A stretch of DNA of 64,000 nucleotides from Vibrio navarrensis (GCF_000764325.1 NZ_JMCG01000002.1:62001-126000), one strand, 5' to 3'; positions 1-9,001 are shown, counted from the first letter of the stretch. The notes: a model not told the origin generated them from the sequence alone. Numbers and translations: made by a program.

Positions 1-3000
1 AGCAGCGCTTGAATCGGGTGCATCTGCTTCGTGCCTTCAAAACGTTTTACTTGGCTACGGCATGAATAGCCAGTAATCAAGCAACGTTCCTTAGGCAGCC
101 CCTCTAAGCTTGGCTTCCAGCTCAGCGCATAGATATCTTTCGACATCTGCAGTTTGTCACTTTCATGGCCGAAGGTTCCCGCCATACCGCAGCAGCCTAC
201 CGGAACCGTCTGCAGCACAGCGCCAAAGTGGCTAAAGATAGCGCCCCACTCTTTTTCCGCATTTGGCAGCTTGGTTTTCTCCGTGCAGTGGGCAAAGAGA
301 TACCAAGGCTGGCTATCTTCGGCGGTGAGAGAAAACTCTTTTAGGCGTGGCAACAACCACTCGTGCGCGGTAAGCACTTGGAACTCGCCGCGTTTATCGG
401 CCAGGATTTCGTTGTACTCATCACGGTAACAGAGCACCAGGGCCGGATCGACGCCAACCATAGGGATACCAAGATCGGCCACCATAGTAAGGAATTTTGC
501 GGTATCTGCCGCCGTCGCGGCAAAACGTTTCAAGAATCCTTTGATGTGCTGCGCTTTGCCATTGGGCTTAAAGGGCAACAACACTGGCGTTTTACCCAGC
601 TTGATGGCCAAGCTGGCAAAATCTTCCACCACTTGTGCATCGTAATAGCTGGTAAAGGGATCTTGCACAATCAGCACATGATTGCCTTTTTCCTCAGAAG
701 ACAACGCATTGAGCGCCTGCAGATCAAAGCTCTTCAACGTGGTGAGTCTCTGTTTCAGCGTCGGCACAGATAGCAGCGGCGTATCGACGTAACCAACCGT
801 TTTTTCCGTCAGGCTTTGCACCCAAGACTGAGAAATAACACCGTTGACCAACTTGGGCGCTTTGCCCATCAGCGGCAATAAACTCTCTATGTTGGCAACT
901 AAGTAATCTTTCGCTGGGCGCTGATAACGACTGTGGTAAATATTGAGGAATCGCGAGCGGAAACTCGGCACATCCACTTTGATCGGACATTGGCTGGCAC
1001 ACGCTTTACAAGCTAAACAGCCGTTCATCGCTTCGTACACTTCGTGCGAAAAATCATACTCATGACGCTTATTGATCGAGTTTCTCACTCTATCCAATAA
1101 ACTTTTCACCGTGGGCGAGCCAGCGACAAGCTGCTGTTCCAAATCAAGAATATCAATGCCTTGTTCCGTCAACTGGCGTAGCCATTCACGCACTAAGCCC
1201 GCACGCCCTTTAGGCGAGTGGCGACGATCGGCGGTGACCTTCATGGAGGGGCACATCGGCGAGCTGGTGTCGTAGTTAAAGCACAAACCGTTGCCGTTAC
1301 ATTCCATTGCCTGTTTAAAGCTGTCTCGCACCTTGACGTCAATTTGCCGATCGTAATAACCCCGTTTGGTATCGGACACTTTCACCAGAGGTTCGTCACT
1401 CTCGAGCGGCGTACAGATTTTACCCGGATTCATTTTGTTATGCGGGTCAAACGCCGACTTGATGCGTCTGAGCTCGGTAAACAGCTCCTCACCAAAAAAT
1501 TCCGGGCCGTATTCGGAACGGAAACCTTTGCCGTGTTCACCCCACATCAAACCGCCGTACTTAGACACCAGCTTGACCACTTCATCGGATATCTGCTTCA
1601 TCAGCAGCTCTTGCTGAGGATCACACAAATCCAGCGCTGGGCGTACGTGCAGCACTCCGGCATCAACGTGACCAAACATGCCATAGTCTAGCTGTTTACT
1701 ATCAAGCAATTGACGAAACTCAGCAATAAAGTCGGCGAGGTTTTCCGGTGGCACACAAGTGTCTTCCGTAAAAGCAACAGGTTTAGCGCGCCCTTTCGCA
1801 GCCCCTAGCAAGCCCACCGCTTTTTTGCGCATGTTGTAAATTCGACCAATGCTGGCCAGATCATCACACACTTGGTAGCCAATAATGCCCGCTTCGCCAT
1901 TTGCCAACATCTCATCTAAGCGAGCGACCAACGCGTTCACCTGCTCGCTGACCTCTTGCGGATTTTGCCCGGCATACTCAACCATGTTGATGCCCAACAT
2001 CTCTTGTCCCGGCACATCGGTGATTAAGTCGCTCACGGTATGCCAAACGATGTCCTGCTTGGCAAGGTTCAACACTTTGGAGTCGACCGTTTCTACCGAG
2101 AGCGCTTTAGCTTCCACCATAAATGGGGCATTACGCAGCGCAGCATCAAAACTGTTGTACTTCACGTTGACTAAAGTACGCGCTTTGGGAATTGGCGTGA
2201 GGTTGAGCGTCGCTTCTGTGATAAAGGCCAACGACCCTTCGGCGCCACACAAGACACGAGTAAAATTAAACTCGCCACTCTCATCGTCAATGGCGTTTTT
2301 CAGATCGTAACCGGTAAGAAAACGGTTAAGCGGCGGAAATTTATCCACAATTTGCTGACGTTTTTCCCGGCAAACGGCTTCCGTCACTTGCAGCGCTTTG
2401 TGCGCGTATTCACCTTCTTGCGGCAAACCATGTGAGAGATCGGTTTCAAGAATGGAACCATCGGCAAATACCGCTTGCAATGAGATCACATGGTCGGAGG
2501 TTTTGCCGTATTTCAACGAGCCTTGGCCAGAAGCGTCAGTGTTGATCATTCCGCCCAGCGTCGCGCGGTTGCTGGTCGAGAGGTCAGGAGAGAAAAAATA
2601 GCCGTAGGGTTTCACTGCATCATTGAGTTGATCTTTGATCACCCCAGCCTGAACGCGAACCCATCCTTCCTTCTCATTGATCTCCAGAACTTTGTTCATG
2701 TGCCGCGACAAGTCCACCACAATGCCTTTGGTCAGCGACTGGCCATTGGTTCCGGTACCACCACCGCGCGGAGAGAAGGTAACCCGTTCATAAATAGGCT
2801 TTTGAATTAGTTTGCCAATCAAAGCCACATCTTGGGTAGTTCTAGGATGAACAACCGCCTGAGGAAGCTGCTGATAAACACTGTTATCTGTGGCGACCGC
2901 GAGACGGCTAGAGTATTGGGATTCGATGTCGCCGCTAAAACCAGCCTGCTTGAGCTCTTTGAGAAAGCTCAGCACAACAGGATCGACATCCGATTGCGAG

Positions 3001-3017
3001 TTAAGTTTTGGTAACAT
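1..3017 (-). CDS. ydiJ: YdiJ-type FAD-binding / Fe-S 2-hydroxyacid dehydrogenase (3' part cut by window edge)
   Basis: About 1005 residues are visible and the C-terminus runs off the left edge. The reading frame starts MLPKLNSQSDVD at an ATG whose complement is 3015-3017, preceded by a GCAGGAAG ribosome site. The N-terminal half has the FAD_binding_4 signature (RGGGTGTNGQ near residue 85) and a FAD_oxidase_C region with GMFGHVDAGVLHVRP. The C-terminal half has a ferredoxin-type cluster motif (CLACKACASQCP) and CCG-type cysteines (PVGCCGMAGTFGHE). This two-part build and the length near 1000 residues match E. coli YdiJ, whose family has been linked to D-2-hydroxyglutarate or D-lactate-like oxidation. 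Substrate here is inferred only. It is divergent from the DUF3334 gene. Confidence 0.88.
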   Translation of the reverse strand, partial: MLPKLNSQSDVDPVVLSFLKELKQAGFSGDIESQYSSRLAVATDNSVYQQLPQAVVHPRTTQDVALIGKLIQKPIYERVTFSPRGGGTGTNGQSLTKGIVVDLSRHMNKVLEINEKEGWVRVQAGVIKDQLNDAVKPYGYFFSPDLSTSNRATLGGMINTDASGQGSLKYGKTSDHVISLQAVFADGSILETDLSHGLPQEGEYAHKALQVTEAVCREKRQQIVDKFPPLNRFLTGYDLKNAIDDESGEFNFTRVLCGAEGSLAFITEATLNLTPIPKARTLVNVKYNSFDAALRNAPFMVEAKALSVETVDSKVLNLAKQDIVWHTVSDLITDVPGQEMLGINMVEYAGQNPQEVSEQVNALVARLDEMLANGEAGIIGYQVCDDLASIGRIYNMRKKAVGLLGAAKGRAKPVAFTEDTCVPPENLADFIAEFRQLLDSKQLDYGMFGHVDAGVLHVRPALDLCDPQQELLMKQISDEVVKLVSKYGGLMWGEHGKGFRSEYGPEFFGEELFTELRRIKSAFDPHNKMNPGKICTPLESDEPLVKVSDTKRGYYDRQIDVKVRDSFKQAMECNGNGLCFNYDTSSPMCPSMKVTADRRHSPKGRAGLVREWLRQLTEQGIDILDLEQQLVAGSPTVKSLLDRVRNSINKRHEYDFSHEVYEAMNGCLACKACASQCPIKVDVPSFRSRFLNIYHSRYQRPAKDYLVANIESLLPLMGKAPKLVNGVISQSWVQSLTEKTVGYVDTPLLSVPTLKQRLTTLKSFDLQALNALSSEEKGNHVLIVQDPFTSYYDAQVVEDFASLAIKLGKTPVLLPFKPNGKAQHIKGFLKRFAATAADTAKFLTMVADLGIPMVGVDPALVLCYRDEYNEILADKRGEFQVLTAHEWLLPRLKEFSLTAEDSQPWYLFAHCTEKTKLPNAEKEWGAIFSHFGAVLQTVPVGCCGMAGTFGHESDKLQMSKDIYALSWKPSLEGLPKERCLITGYSCRSQVKRFEGTKQMHPIQAL

Positions 3018-3231
3018 TTGCTTCCTGCCCCTACAACACTGATCCAATCAGTTGCGGGTTAATATTTTTGAGTTTGAAAATAATCTTTGAATTTCGTCAC
3101 TTTACAACATTTAAAAAGGTGATCAAATCAGAATCTCAATGCAAAAATGGAAGAGTTGCTTTCTTTTCTGCAGATTAAAACCTAAATTCATTACAAGAGA
3201 TATTGTAAAGAACACACACAGAGCATTGATA

Positions 3232-3918
3232 ATGAAAAAAAATAAAGTCGTTACGACTGAAGACATCCTGTTAAAATTGTGCCAATCCGTTTCTGGCGTA
3301 TTAACTTCCGCCACCTCATCACAAATCAACTACTCTGCCATGGTGCAGAAAATCAACAAAACCAGCTTAAAACCCGATTTTGGCTGTTTCGTGCTGTTTG
3401 ATGGCGGTTTTACTGGATTAGTCGTCATCAATTTCACTGCAAAAGCGGCCTTAGAAATCTACACCAACTACATGCGTAACATGGGCATGCCAGAGGAAGA
3501 ACTTGCCGTGTTACATACTTCCGACGAAGTGGGCGATGTGCTTGGTGAACTGATGAACCAACTGGTAGGCGATTTTACCAACAAAATCCGCAAAGAGTTG
3601 CAAACCAACATCACACAAAACCAACCTAAAATGCTTTCTTTGAATAAGCAGGTTTTGCTGTCGGTGGATACTAACCTCGACCGTCCTCAAGCACGTCGCG
3701 TGACTTTCTCCACAGAGAACAACAACATTTTCTATCTTGAGCTAGCCATGGATAAAACGGAATTCATCCAGTTAGAAGATTTTGAAGTGAGTGAAGATGA
3801 AAACCCAGATGACATCTTAGAAATGACGCAAGCTAACATGCGCAGCAAGCAGCAAAGCCAATCCTCCAGTGATGATTTGGATATTGCCTCTGACCTTTTG
3901 GACGAGTTGGGCATCTAA
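3232..3918 (+). CDS. DUF3334 family protein with CheC/CheX-type phosphatase signature
   Basis: A 228-residue soluble protein. I chose the ATG at 3232 (MKKNKVVTTED); an upstream in-frame start at 3139 would add 31 atypical residues. I recognise the family as DUF3334, which has no settled function. The sequence shows D102-x3-E106-x2-N109-x22-P132, exactly the spacing of the signature that defines CheC, CheX and FliY aspartyl-phosphate phosphatases. The tail (residues 185-228) is acidic and Ser/Gln-rich, ending DLLDELGI, and looks like a flexible peptide for partner binding. It is monocistronic, divergent from ydiJ and closed by a terminator. A role in dephosphorylating a response regulator is inference. 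Confidence 0.85.
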   Translation: MKKNKVVTTEDILLKLCQSVSGVLTSATSSQINYSAMVQKINKTSLKPDFGCFVLFDGGFTGLVVINFTAKAALEIYTNYMRNMGMPEEELAVLHTSDEVGDVLGELMNQLVGDFTNKIRKELQTNITQNQPKMLSLNKQVLLSVDTNLDRPQARRVTFSTENNNIFYLELAMDKTEFIQLEDFEVSEDENPDDILEMTQANMRSKQQSQSSSDDLDIASDLLDELGI

Positions 3919-3940
3919 CTCGTTTTGCTAAGCGAACTTC

Positions 3941-3973
3941 AAGCCGCCCCCTAGTGAGGCGGCTTTTCTTTTT
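3941..3973 (+). terminator. Rho-independent terminator of the DUF3334 gene
   Basis: Perfect 8-bp stem AAGCCGCC/GGCGGCTT (3941-3948 and 3958-3965) followed by TTCTTTTT. Confidence 0.9.
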
Positions 3974-4072
3974 ATCGCACGACACTGGTTAAAGATGCAG
4001 GATTTAGTTTTCTAACGAAAACAGGTAAAATATGCGACTTTTCTGAGCCACCAGGATTTGTTGTCACTTTCC

Positions 4073-4762
4073 ATGGATAAACAAAAAGCACTGAAGAAGA
4101 TCGCCAAGTGCCTTGAACTAGGTAACTCTGCGAACGTTAACGAAGCGGCCAATGCGATTAAAATGGCCCATCGCCTGATGATGAAATACGGGCTAGACAA
4201 AGACGATATCGAGTTCATTAAAATGGGCAAGACACAGTCGAGTCATCTGTTGCCAGCCAACGTCAGCTCCGTTTTGCTCCGTGTGATCCGTGGAATCAAT
4301 ACCAAATTCGGCGTCGAAGCGGTGCTGCTTAACCATAAAGGCTTAAAGAGGTTGGAGTTTATTGGCGAAGCCGACCGCGCTATCTTTGCCGCCTTTGCCT
4401 TTGACATCATTTACCGTGAGATGAACGAAAGTACCGGACAGTTTCGCAATAGCTTCGCAGGTTCTGGCACGTCCAGTCTTGAGGTGACCCGACGAGTCAA
4501 CTCCTACGTTTCCGGTTGGGTAGAAGGCGCTTTGGAAAAACTGCCAGTAATCACGCCCGATGAAGAGTCGGCGAACAAAATCAACAGCTACATCGACAAA
4601 GAGTTTCAAAACATTGATCGCGAAACATTCAAGAAGCAGTTGCGTGAAGCGATGAAAAATCTCACGGCCGATTATGAAGTGGGTTTGAAGAAAGGCCGAA
4701 AAGTGTCAGTTAACCGCCCGGTTGGTAGTCAACAAGCCACCAGAAAAATAGAAAAAAGATAA
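4073..4762 (+). CDS. DUF2786 domain-containing protein
   Basis: A 229-residue soluble protein of unknown function. The N-terminal 40 residues (MDKQKALKKIAKCLELGNSA...AANAIKMAHRLMMKYGL) are the DUF2786 motif, a short helical domain also seen in phage-associated proteins. The remainder is mixed alpha/beta with a basic tail (KKGRKVSVNRP). The start is uncertain: the ATG at 4073 lies 16 nt after an AGGA, while TTG codons at 4058 and 4061 lie closer to it. I kept the ATG because it begins at the conserved domain. No operon partner is obvious; the next gene is 88 bp downstream. Confidence 0.8.
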   Translation: MDKQKALKKIAKCLELGNSANVNEAANAIKMAHRLMMKYGLDKDDIEFIKMGKTQSSHLLPANVSSVLLRVIRGINTKFGVEAVLLNHKGLKRLEFIGEADRAIFAAFAFDIIYREMNESTGQFRNSFAGSGTSSLEVTRRVNSYVSGWVEGALEKLPVITPDEESANKINSYIDKEFQNIDRETFKKQLREAMKNLTADYEVGLKKGRKVSVNRPVGSQQATRKIEKR

Positions 4763-4850
4763 CTTTACACTGACAAAGAAAACATTAATGCAGTGAATAA
4801 TTCTCTCTTGGAGGCAGAAGTTCGCCTCCGATTCACATGGAGAGATAACC

Positions 4851-5516
4851 TTGAAAAACCTTTCACTTGCCTTAGCGATTCTACTGACCCTTAGCGGCTG
4901 CCAAGCGACTCAACGACAGAATGCCACCACTGGCGAAGCCGAAACCAATTCCGCGACCAAAGGCGCACTACTTGGGGCTCTCGCTGGCGCCGTTGCAGGC
5001 GCAGCCAGTGGCGATAAAGATGACCGTGGAAAACGGGCACTGATTGGCGCGGCAGGCGGTGCAGCTATCGGCGGTGGTGTCGGCTACTATTTTGATCAAC
5101 AAGAGAAAGCACTTCGTCAAGCCTTGCTCAACTCAGGGGTTCAGGTCGAGCGCGTTGGCGAAAATCAACTGCTGCTGCGTTTGGAAAATGGCATCGGCTT
5201 TAGCTCAGGGTCGTACAACCTGGACGCTTCCATCCACAACACACTGCAAGGCGTCGCACGCGTTTTGGTTGAGTATCCGGACACCAGTTTAGTAATAGAT
5301 GGCTATACCGACAGCACGGGCAGCGATTCATCCAACCAAATTTTGTCTGAACGCCGCGCTGAATCTGTGCGTGCTTTCTTAGTTTCGCAAAACGTGGCTG
5401 CTGGCCGAGCGATTGCACGCGGAAACGGCGAACGTTATCCACTTTGCACCAATAGCACTGCGGAAGGCCGGGCCTGTAACCGCCGAGTAGAAATTCAGAT
5501 CCTGCCCTTAAAATAG
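4851..5516 (+). CDS. OmpA-family lipoprotein (YiaD/Pal-like)
   Basis: A 221-residue predicted outer-membrane lipoprotein. The signal peptide ends in a lipobox (LTLSGC, Cys17). Residues 38-80 form a glycine-zipper segment (ALLGALAGAVAGAASG, AAGGAAIGGGVGYYF). Residues 110-220 are an OmpA C-terminal peptidoglycan-binding domain with DGYTDSTGS and LSERRAESVRAFL, holding the Asp and Arg that bind diaminopimelate. The start codon is TTG, set by GGAGAG at 4839-4844. A GGAGGC-N8-GCCTCC hairpin at 4810-4829 sits in the leader, just before the ribosome site. It likely tethers the outer membrane to the cell wall. Confidence 0.88.
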   Translation: MKNLSLALAILLTLSGCQATQRQNATTGEAETNSATKGALLGALAGAVAGAASGDKDDRGKRALIGAAGGAAIGGGVGYYFDQQEKALRQALLNSGVQVERVGENQLLLRLENGIGFSSGSYNLDASIHNTLQGVARVLVEYPDTSLVIDGYTDSTGSDSSNQILSERRAESVRAFLVSQNVAAGRAIARGNGERYPLCTNSTAEGRACNRRVEIQILPLK

Positions 5517-5612
5517 CGCGAACTGGCCAATATGAACGGCCGTGTTTACTGCTGATTTCAATTCAGGTTCCGTCTATACTTGGCACTGAACCTGAATTTA
5601 AGAGACTCAACT

Positions 5613-6608
5613 TTGCGCAATAATCTTTTGATTCTTATCGGACTTCTCTTGTCCACTTCGGCATTCGGCCAATCAGTGCAACAGTTAACCGAACAAGCCA
5701 ATCAAAGAGATCCTAACGCGCAATACCAGTTGTCACTTGAGTTGGCCAAGGAAGACGGCGAGGCGGCCAAAGCCGATGCTTTTTATTGGTTGCAACAATC
5801 GGCACAACTGGGCTATGAGCCCGCACAAATCAAGTTAGCTCAAGCCTACGAAAGCGGTATCGGCACACAAGTCGATCTTAAACTTGCTGCCAATTGGTAT
5901 TGGCAAGTGGCTGTACAAGGTAATCTGGACGCGCAAATCAAATTAGGGACACTGTTTGAAGAGCAAGGCTCTCTCTTTTCACAACTTGATATCGCCCAGT
6001 TCTGGTTTGGAATTGCATCCAAGCATTCTGCCGAAGCGGAAGACGCTTACAATCGCATTCTAGAAATCAAATTTAATGCCATGCGCGCCAAGCAGGTTTC
6101 TGCCATTTCACAGTTGGATTCGGCATTGAAGGCTCAAACGCAACCACTAGAAACAGGACTAGAAACTTCTGCTGCAACCACCGCTCCGCCCTCGCCTATT
6201 TACACCGACTGGTTCTCCATCAGCGTCATTTTGTTACTCGCGCTCTCTTTTAGTAGCGTCATGTTCTACGGTCGCCGTAAAAAAGTGTCGCGGGAAACGA
6301 CGCAACTGCTTGAACTGGAAAGTGAGCTCAAAAGGCAACGCTATAGTAACAAACAGCTCAAGCGGCAGCTGGAAAAAGTCTTTAGCGAATACAAAAAGGT
6401 GCAAAGCCAAGCTGGAAAGCAGAAACTCTCTCTGGCGTGTGCAATGTTTGGTTATTCGCCGAGTGCCATTCCCGATGAAAAATCCATCAAGATTCGCTTT
6501 CGCCAATTGTCTCGTCTCTATCATCCTGACGCCCGTGGCAGTGAAGAAGAAATGAAACGTCTGAATGGCGCATTAAAAGTTCTGCTGAAAAATGTTGCAG
6601 AGTCGTAA
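5613..6608 (+). CDS. Exported Sel1-repeat protein with transmembrane helix and C-terminal J-domain
   Basis: 331 residues from a TTG at 5613 (frame opens at a TTG at 5580). The chosen start puts AAGAGA about 8 nt upstream and gives a clean signal peptide ending TSAFGQS. Sel1-like TPR repeats follow (DAFYWLQQSAQLGYEPAQIKLA and two more). Then come a Pro/Thr linker, one membrane helix (ISVILLLALSFSSVMFYG, about residue 205), a basic coiled coil (LELESELKRQRYSNKQLKRQ), and a J-domain with an intact HPD (LYHPDARGSEEEMKRLN). The topology puts Sel1 repeats in the periplasm and the J-domain in the cytosol, so it may recruit DnaK to the membrane. Client unknown. Confidence 0.82.
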   Translation: MRNNLLILIGLLLSTSAFGQSVQQLTEQANQRDPNAQYQLSLELAKEDGEAAKADAFYWLQQSAQLGYEPAQIKLAQAYESGIGTQVDLKLAANWYWQVAVQGNLDAQIKLGTLFEEQGSLFSQLDIAQFWFGIASKHSAEAEDAYNRILEIKFNAMRAKQVSAISQLDSALKAQTQPLETGLETSAATTAPPSPIYTDWFSISVILLLALSFSSVMFYGRRKKVSRETTQLLELESELKRQRYSNKQLKRQLEKVFSEYKKVQSQAGKQKLSLACAMFGYSPSAIPDEKSIKIRFRQLSRLYHPDARGSEEEMKRLNGALKVLLKNVAES

Positions 6609-6783
6609 ACATAATTCGTATTTCTTCGCTCAATTCGACTGTTTCACCTTATTAATAAAGGATCGCAATCGATCTCTCTCTCATTTTTTATTAACAGATA
6701 TTTAACGCAGTAACGATATTTATGGCATAATGTGCCTCGAAAATGACACCAGCATAACAAGAAGCCTGGTGAGGAGAAGCAGC

Positions 6784-6966
6784 ATGTTTAATATTGAAGG
6801 CACCTGCGATTGGTGCAAGAGACCAAGATTGTTGACACGCCACGATTATCTGGATGGCAAATCCAACCATTCTTGTGAAGAGTGTCACGACATCGCCAAG
6901 ATTGACGTCCGTCTGTTTAACCTTGGTGAGCAGCAAATGCGTGACCGTCAGGCGCGAGCCTGCTAA
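6784..6966 (+). CDS. Small CxxC-CxxC protein, unknown function
   Basis: A 60-residue protein starting MFNIEGTCDWCKRP. The ATG at 6784 has a strong GAGGAG ribosome site at 6771-6776; an in-frame ATG at 6730 lacks one. Two CxxC pairs (Cys8/Cys11 and Cys31/Cys34) with nearby His suggest a small zinc-binding fold. The C-terminal half is charged. I do not recognise a named family. It is monocistronic, with a good terminator right after it, which supports it as a real gene. Confidence 0.78.
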   Translation: MFNIEGTCDWCKRPRLLTRHDYLDGKSNHSCEECHDIAKIDVRLFNLGEQQMRDRQARAC

Positions 6967-6998
6967 GACACGAAGTCACGCACAAGAACGGATTCCTT

Positions 6999-7026
6999 AA
7001 GCACCCTACGGGGTGCTTTTCTTTTA
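6999..7026 (+). terminator. Rho-independent terminator of the small CxxC gene
   Basis: Stem AAGCACCC/GGGTGCTT (6999-7006, 7011-7018) with TACG tetraloop and a TTTTCTTTT tail. Confidence 0.92.
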
Positions 7027-7242
7027 CCTATGGTTATTGCTCCACACGAATCCCCTGCCAACCTTACTGAGCAACACTGTATACCCCTGTATAAATCGCC
7101 AGTCTCCCGTGAGAGATGCATCACAAAACATCACACTCTCCCAAACACCAGAAATCCAAAAATATCAAATATAAAACAATAACTTAATTAAATTCACTCT
7201 AACAAAAGAGACTCATGCATGGCGAAAAAGAGAGCAAATAAG

Positions 7243-7271
7243 TTGACGAACAGCGCGGGAAAAAATACTGT
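7243..7271 (+). promoter_or_regulatory. sigma-70 promoter of sulA
   Basis: TTGACG (7243-7248), 17-nt spacer, TACTGT (7266-7271). The -10 lies inside the LexA box, so bound LexA would block RNA polymerase. Confidence 0.75.
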
Positions 7272-7285
7272 ATACACATACAGTA
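7266..7285 (+). promoter_or_regulatory. LexA box (SOS operator)
   Basis: TACTGTATACACATACAGTA: a full CTGT-N8-ACAG core with extended TA flanks. It sits 20 bp before the sulA start. Confidence 0.93.
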
Positions 7286-7304
7286 TGTATATAGGAACAG
7301 TAAA

Positions 7305-7697
7305 ATGCAGATTCAAGGTCAAACTCGTACATATTCACATTTCAATGTTCTGGCACAACCGACTCAGCCAATCAATGCCTCGGCGCAGTTGTTGCAACAA
7401 TTAGCTGCTCTGTCTCATCTCAATCAATGGATCTTATTTACCTCCGAGTGCCCACGCCCGGATCTTAGCCAACTCTCTGCGTCTAATATTTGCTGTAAAA
7501 ATGTCATCCAGATGAAACCGTCCCACTCTCTCACTGAGACTGAAATTGTGATGAAAGCGATACGCTCTGGCAATGCTTCTGCGGTTGTCGCGTCTAGTCA
7601 GATTGACTTAGTCAACCAATCTCTGCTGCAGGAGATGGCAAAAGAGTTTGGCTGTGAAGTCTTTTTCGTTGAAGGCAGAGCAACACAGTATCATTAA
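7305..7697 (+). CDS. sulA: SOS-induced cell division inhibitor, SulA family
   Basis: A 130-residue protein, shorter than E. coli SulA (169). The region WILFTSECPRPDLSQLSASN to MKAIRSGNASAVVAS aligns in pattern with the FtsZ-binding core of SulA (for example RALRTGNYSVVIGW), and the C-terminus ends in QYH, like the SulA C-terminus. AGGA at 7293-7296 sets the ATG at 7305. The perfect LexA box over its promoter is independent support: SulA blocks FtsZ polymerisation during DNA damage. Low overall similarity is normal in this family. Confidence 0.83.
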   Translation: MQIQGQTRTYSHFNVLAQPTQPINASAQLLQQLAALSHLNQWILFTSECPRPDLSQLSASNICCKNVIQMKPSHSLTETEIVMKAIRSGNASAVVASSQIDLVNQSLLQEMAKEFGCEVFFVEGRATQYH

Positions 7698-7726
7698 TAA
7701 ATTCAACGTTATCCATTATGCATTTC

Positions 7727-7748
7727 GCCTTCTCTGTGAAGGCTTTTT
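7727..7748 (+). terminator. Rho-independent terminator of sulA
   Basis: GCCTTC/GAAGGC stem (7727-7732, 7738-7743) with TCTGT loop and TTTTT tail. Confidence 0.8.
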
Positions 7749-7764
7749 AAATTTCGCCAAAGCG

Positions 7765-7780
7765 AGGCAAACGTTTGCTT
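7765..7780 (+). promoter_or_regulatory. PurR operator upstream of purC
   Basis: AGGCAAACGTTTGCTT fits the PurR 16-mer (ANGCAANCGNTTNCNT) at every fixed position. It lies about 120 bp before the purC start, where purine repression of the promoter is expected. Confidence 0.88.
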
Positions 7781-7897
7781 TTCTTCTGGCGAGTTCAAAT
7801 AGTTCTGGTATCATGCCCCGGTAATCGACGAATCTGATGGATTTTGTTATCCAATTCGTCTCCGCATGACGTTTGAAATTATAATAGGAATGTCAAA

Positions 7898-9001
7898 ATG
7901 AGCCTCGCTGATCAAGTACTTGCCGTCAATGACGATCTGCCCATCCGCACCGATAAACCCGTTCACAGTGGAAAAGTTCGCTCTGTCTACTGGCTCACTG
8001 AGCAAGATAGTGCCCGCCTAATAAAAGAAAAAGGCTACAACGTTGCCCCTGATGCGCCTCTTGCCATCATGGTGATCAGCGATCGCATCTCCGCTTTCGA
8101 TTGTATTTGGCACGGTGAATACGGGCTCAACGGTGTACCGGGTAAAGGGGCTGCATTGAACGCCATTTCTAATCATTGGTTTAGACTGTTTAAAGACAAC
8201 GGATTGGCAGATAGCCACATTCTTGATATTCCACACCCGTTTGTTTGGATTGTGCAGAAAGCCAAGCCTGTGCGTATTGAAGCCATTTGTCGCAAATACA
8301 TCACAGGTTCCATGTGGCGCGCATACGAAAAAGGCGAGCGTGAGTTTTGTGGTATTCAACTACCAGAAGGGTTAGGCAAAGACAAACCTCTGGACGAACT
8401 ACTGATGACACCATCAACCAAAGGGATTTTAAAAGGAATTCCTGGCGTGCCTGAAGCCGATGATGTGAACATTACCAGACAAAATATTGCCGACAACTTT
8501 GCCGCATTTAACTTTTCCAGCGCTGACGACATTGCCACTTACGAAAAGCTGCTGAAAGAAGGTTTTGCTGTGATCAGTGATGCTCTAGCACAAGTAGGAC
8601 AAATTTTTGTCGATACCAAATTCGAGTTTGGTTATGTGCAAGATGCGCAAGGCAACGAAAAGCTGATTTACATGGACGAAGTGGGCACACCTGATTCATC
8701 GCGTATTTGGGATAGCGAAGCGTATAAAGCCGGTAAAATTGTCGAAAACTCGAAAGAAGGTTTCAGACAGTTCCTGCTTAACTACTTTCCAGACCCTGAT
8801 ATTCTGCTCAACAAAGATCGTATGCCTGAGCGCGAAGCGCTAGCGCGTGACAACACCTTGCCAGAAGAGGCTTTACTGGCAGTATCTCGCACCTACATCG
8901 GCATCGCAGAGAAAATTACTGGTCAATCGATCACTTTAAGCGAGAATCCAAAACAAGAGATTATTGATATTCTTGCGCGTGATTACGACCTTATCGATTA
9001 A
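7898..9001 (+). CDS. purC: Phosphoribosylaminoimidazole-succinocarboxamide synthase (SAICAR synthase)
   Basis: Catalyses ATP-dependent joining of CAIR and aspartate to form SAICAR in de novo purine synthesis. It is 367 residues long, the extended form typical of Vibrio, versus 237 in E. coli. Family motifs are visible: [10 protein letters not shown] near the N-terminus, [28 protein letters not shown], and [13 protein letters not shown] near residue 262. ATAGGAATG gives the ribosome site. It has its own PurR box and terminator and is therefore monocistronic. Confidence 0.97.
   Translation: MSLADQVLAVNDDLPIRTDKPVHSGKVRSVYWLTEQDSARLIKEKGYNVAPDAPLAIMVISDRISAFDCIWHGEYGLNGVPGKGAALNAISNHWFRLFKDNGLADSHILDIPHPFVWIVQKAKPVRIEAICRKYITGSMWRAYEKGEREFCGIQLPEGLGKDKPLDELLMTPSTKGILKGIPGVPEADDVNITRQNIADNFAAFNFSSADDIATYEKLLKEGFAVISDALAQVGQIFVDTKFEFGYVQDAQGNEKLIYMDEVGTPDSSRIWDSEAYKAGKIVENSKEGFRQFLLNYFPDPDILLNKDRMPEREALARDNTLPEEALLAVSRTYIGIAEKITGQSITLSENPKQEIIDILARDYDLID

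Noticed and set aside
341-1691. Several plus- and minus-strand ORFs inside 1-3017
   Set aside because: They are shadows of the long YdiJ-type gene, which reads through with flavin and Fe-S motifs.
7077-7096. CTGTATACCCCTGTAT resembling a second LexA box
   Set aside because: The 3' half is GTAT instead of ACAG, so it is a direct repeat, not the required palindrome.
7219-7404. 61-residue ORF MAKKRANKLTNSAGK over the sulA promoter
   Set aside because: It covers the LexA box, the -10 and the start of sulA in another frame and lacks a fitting family.
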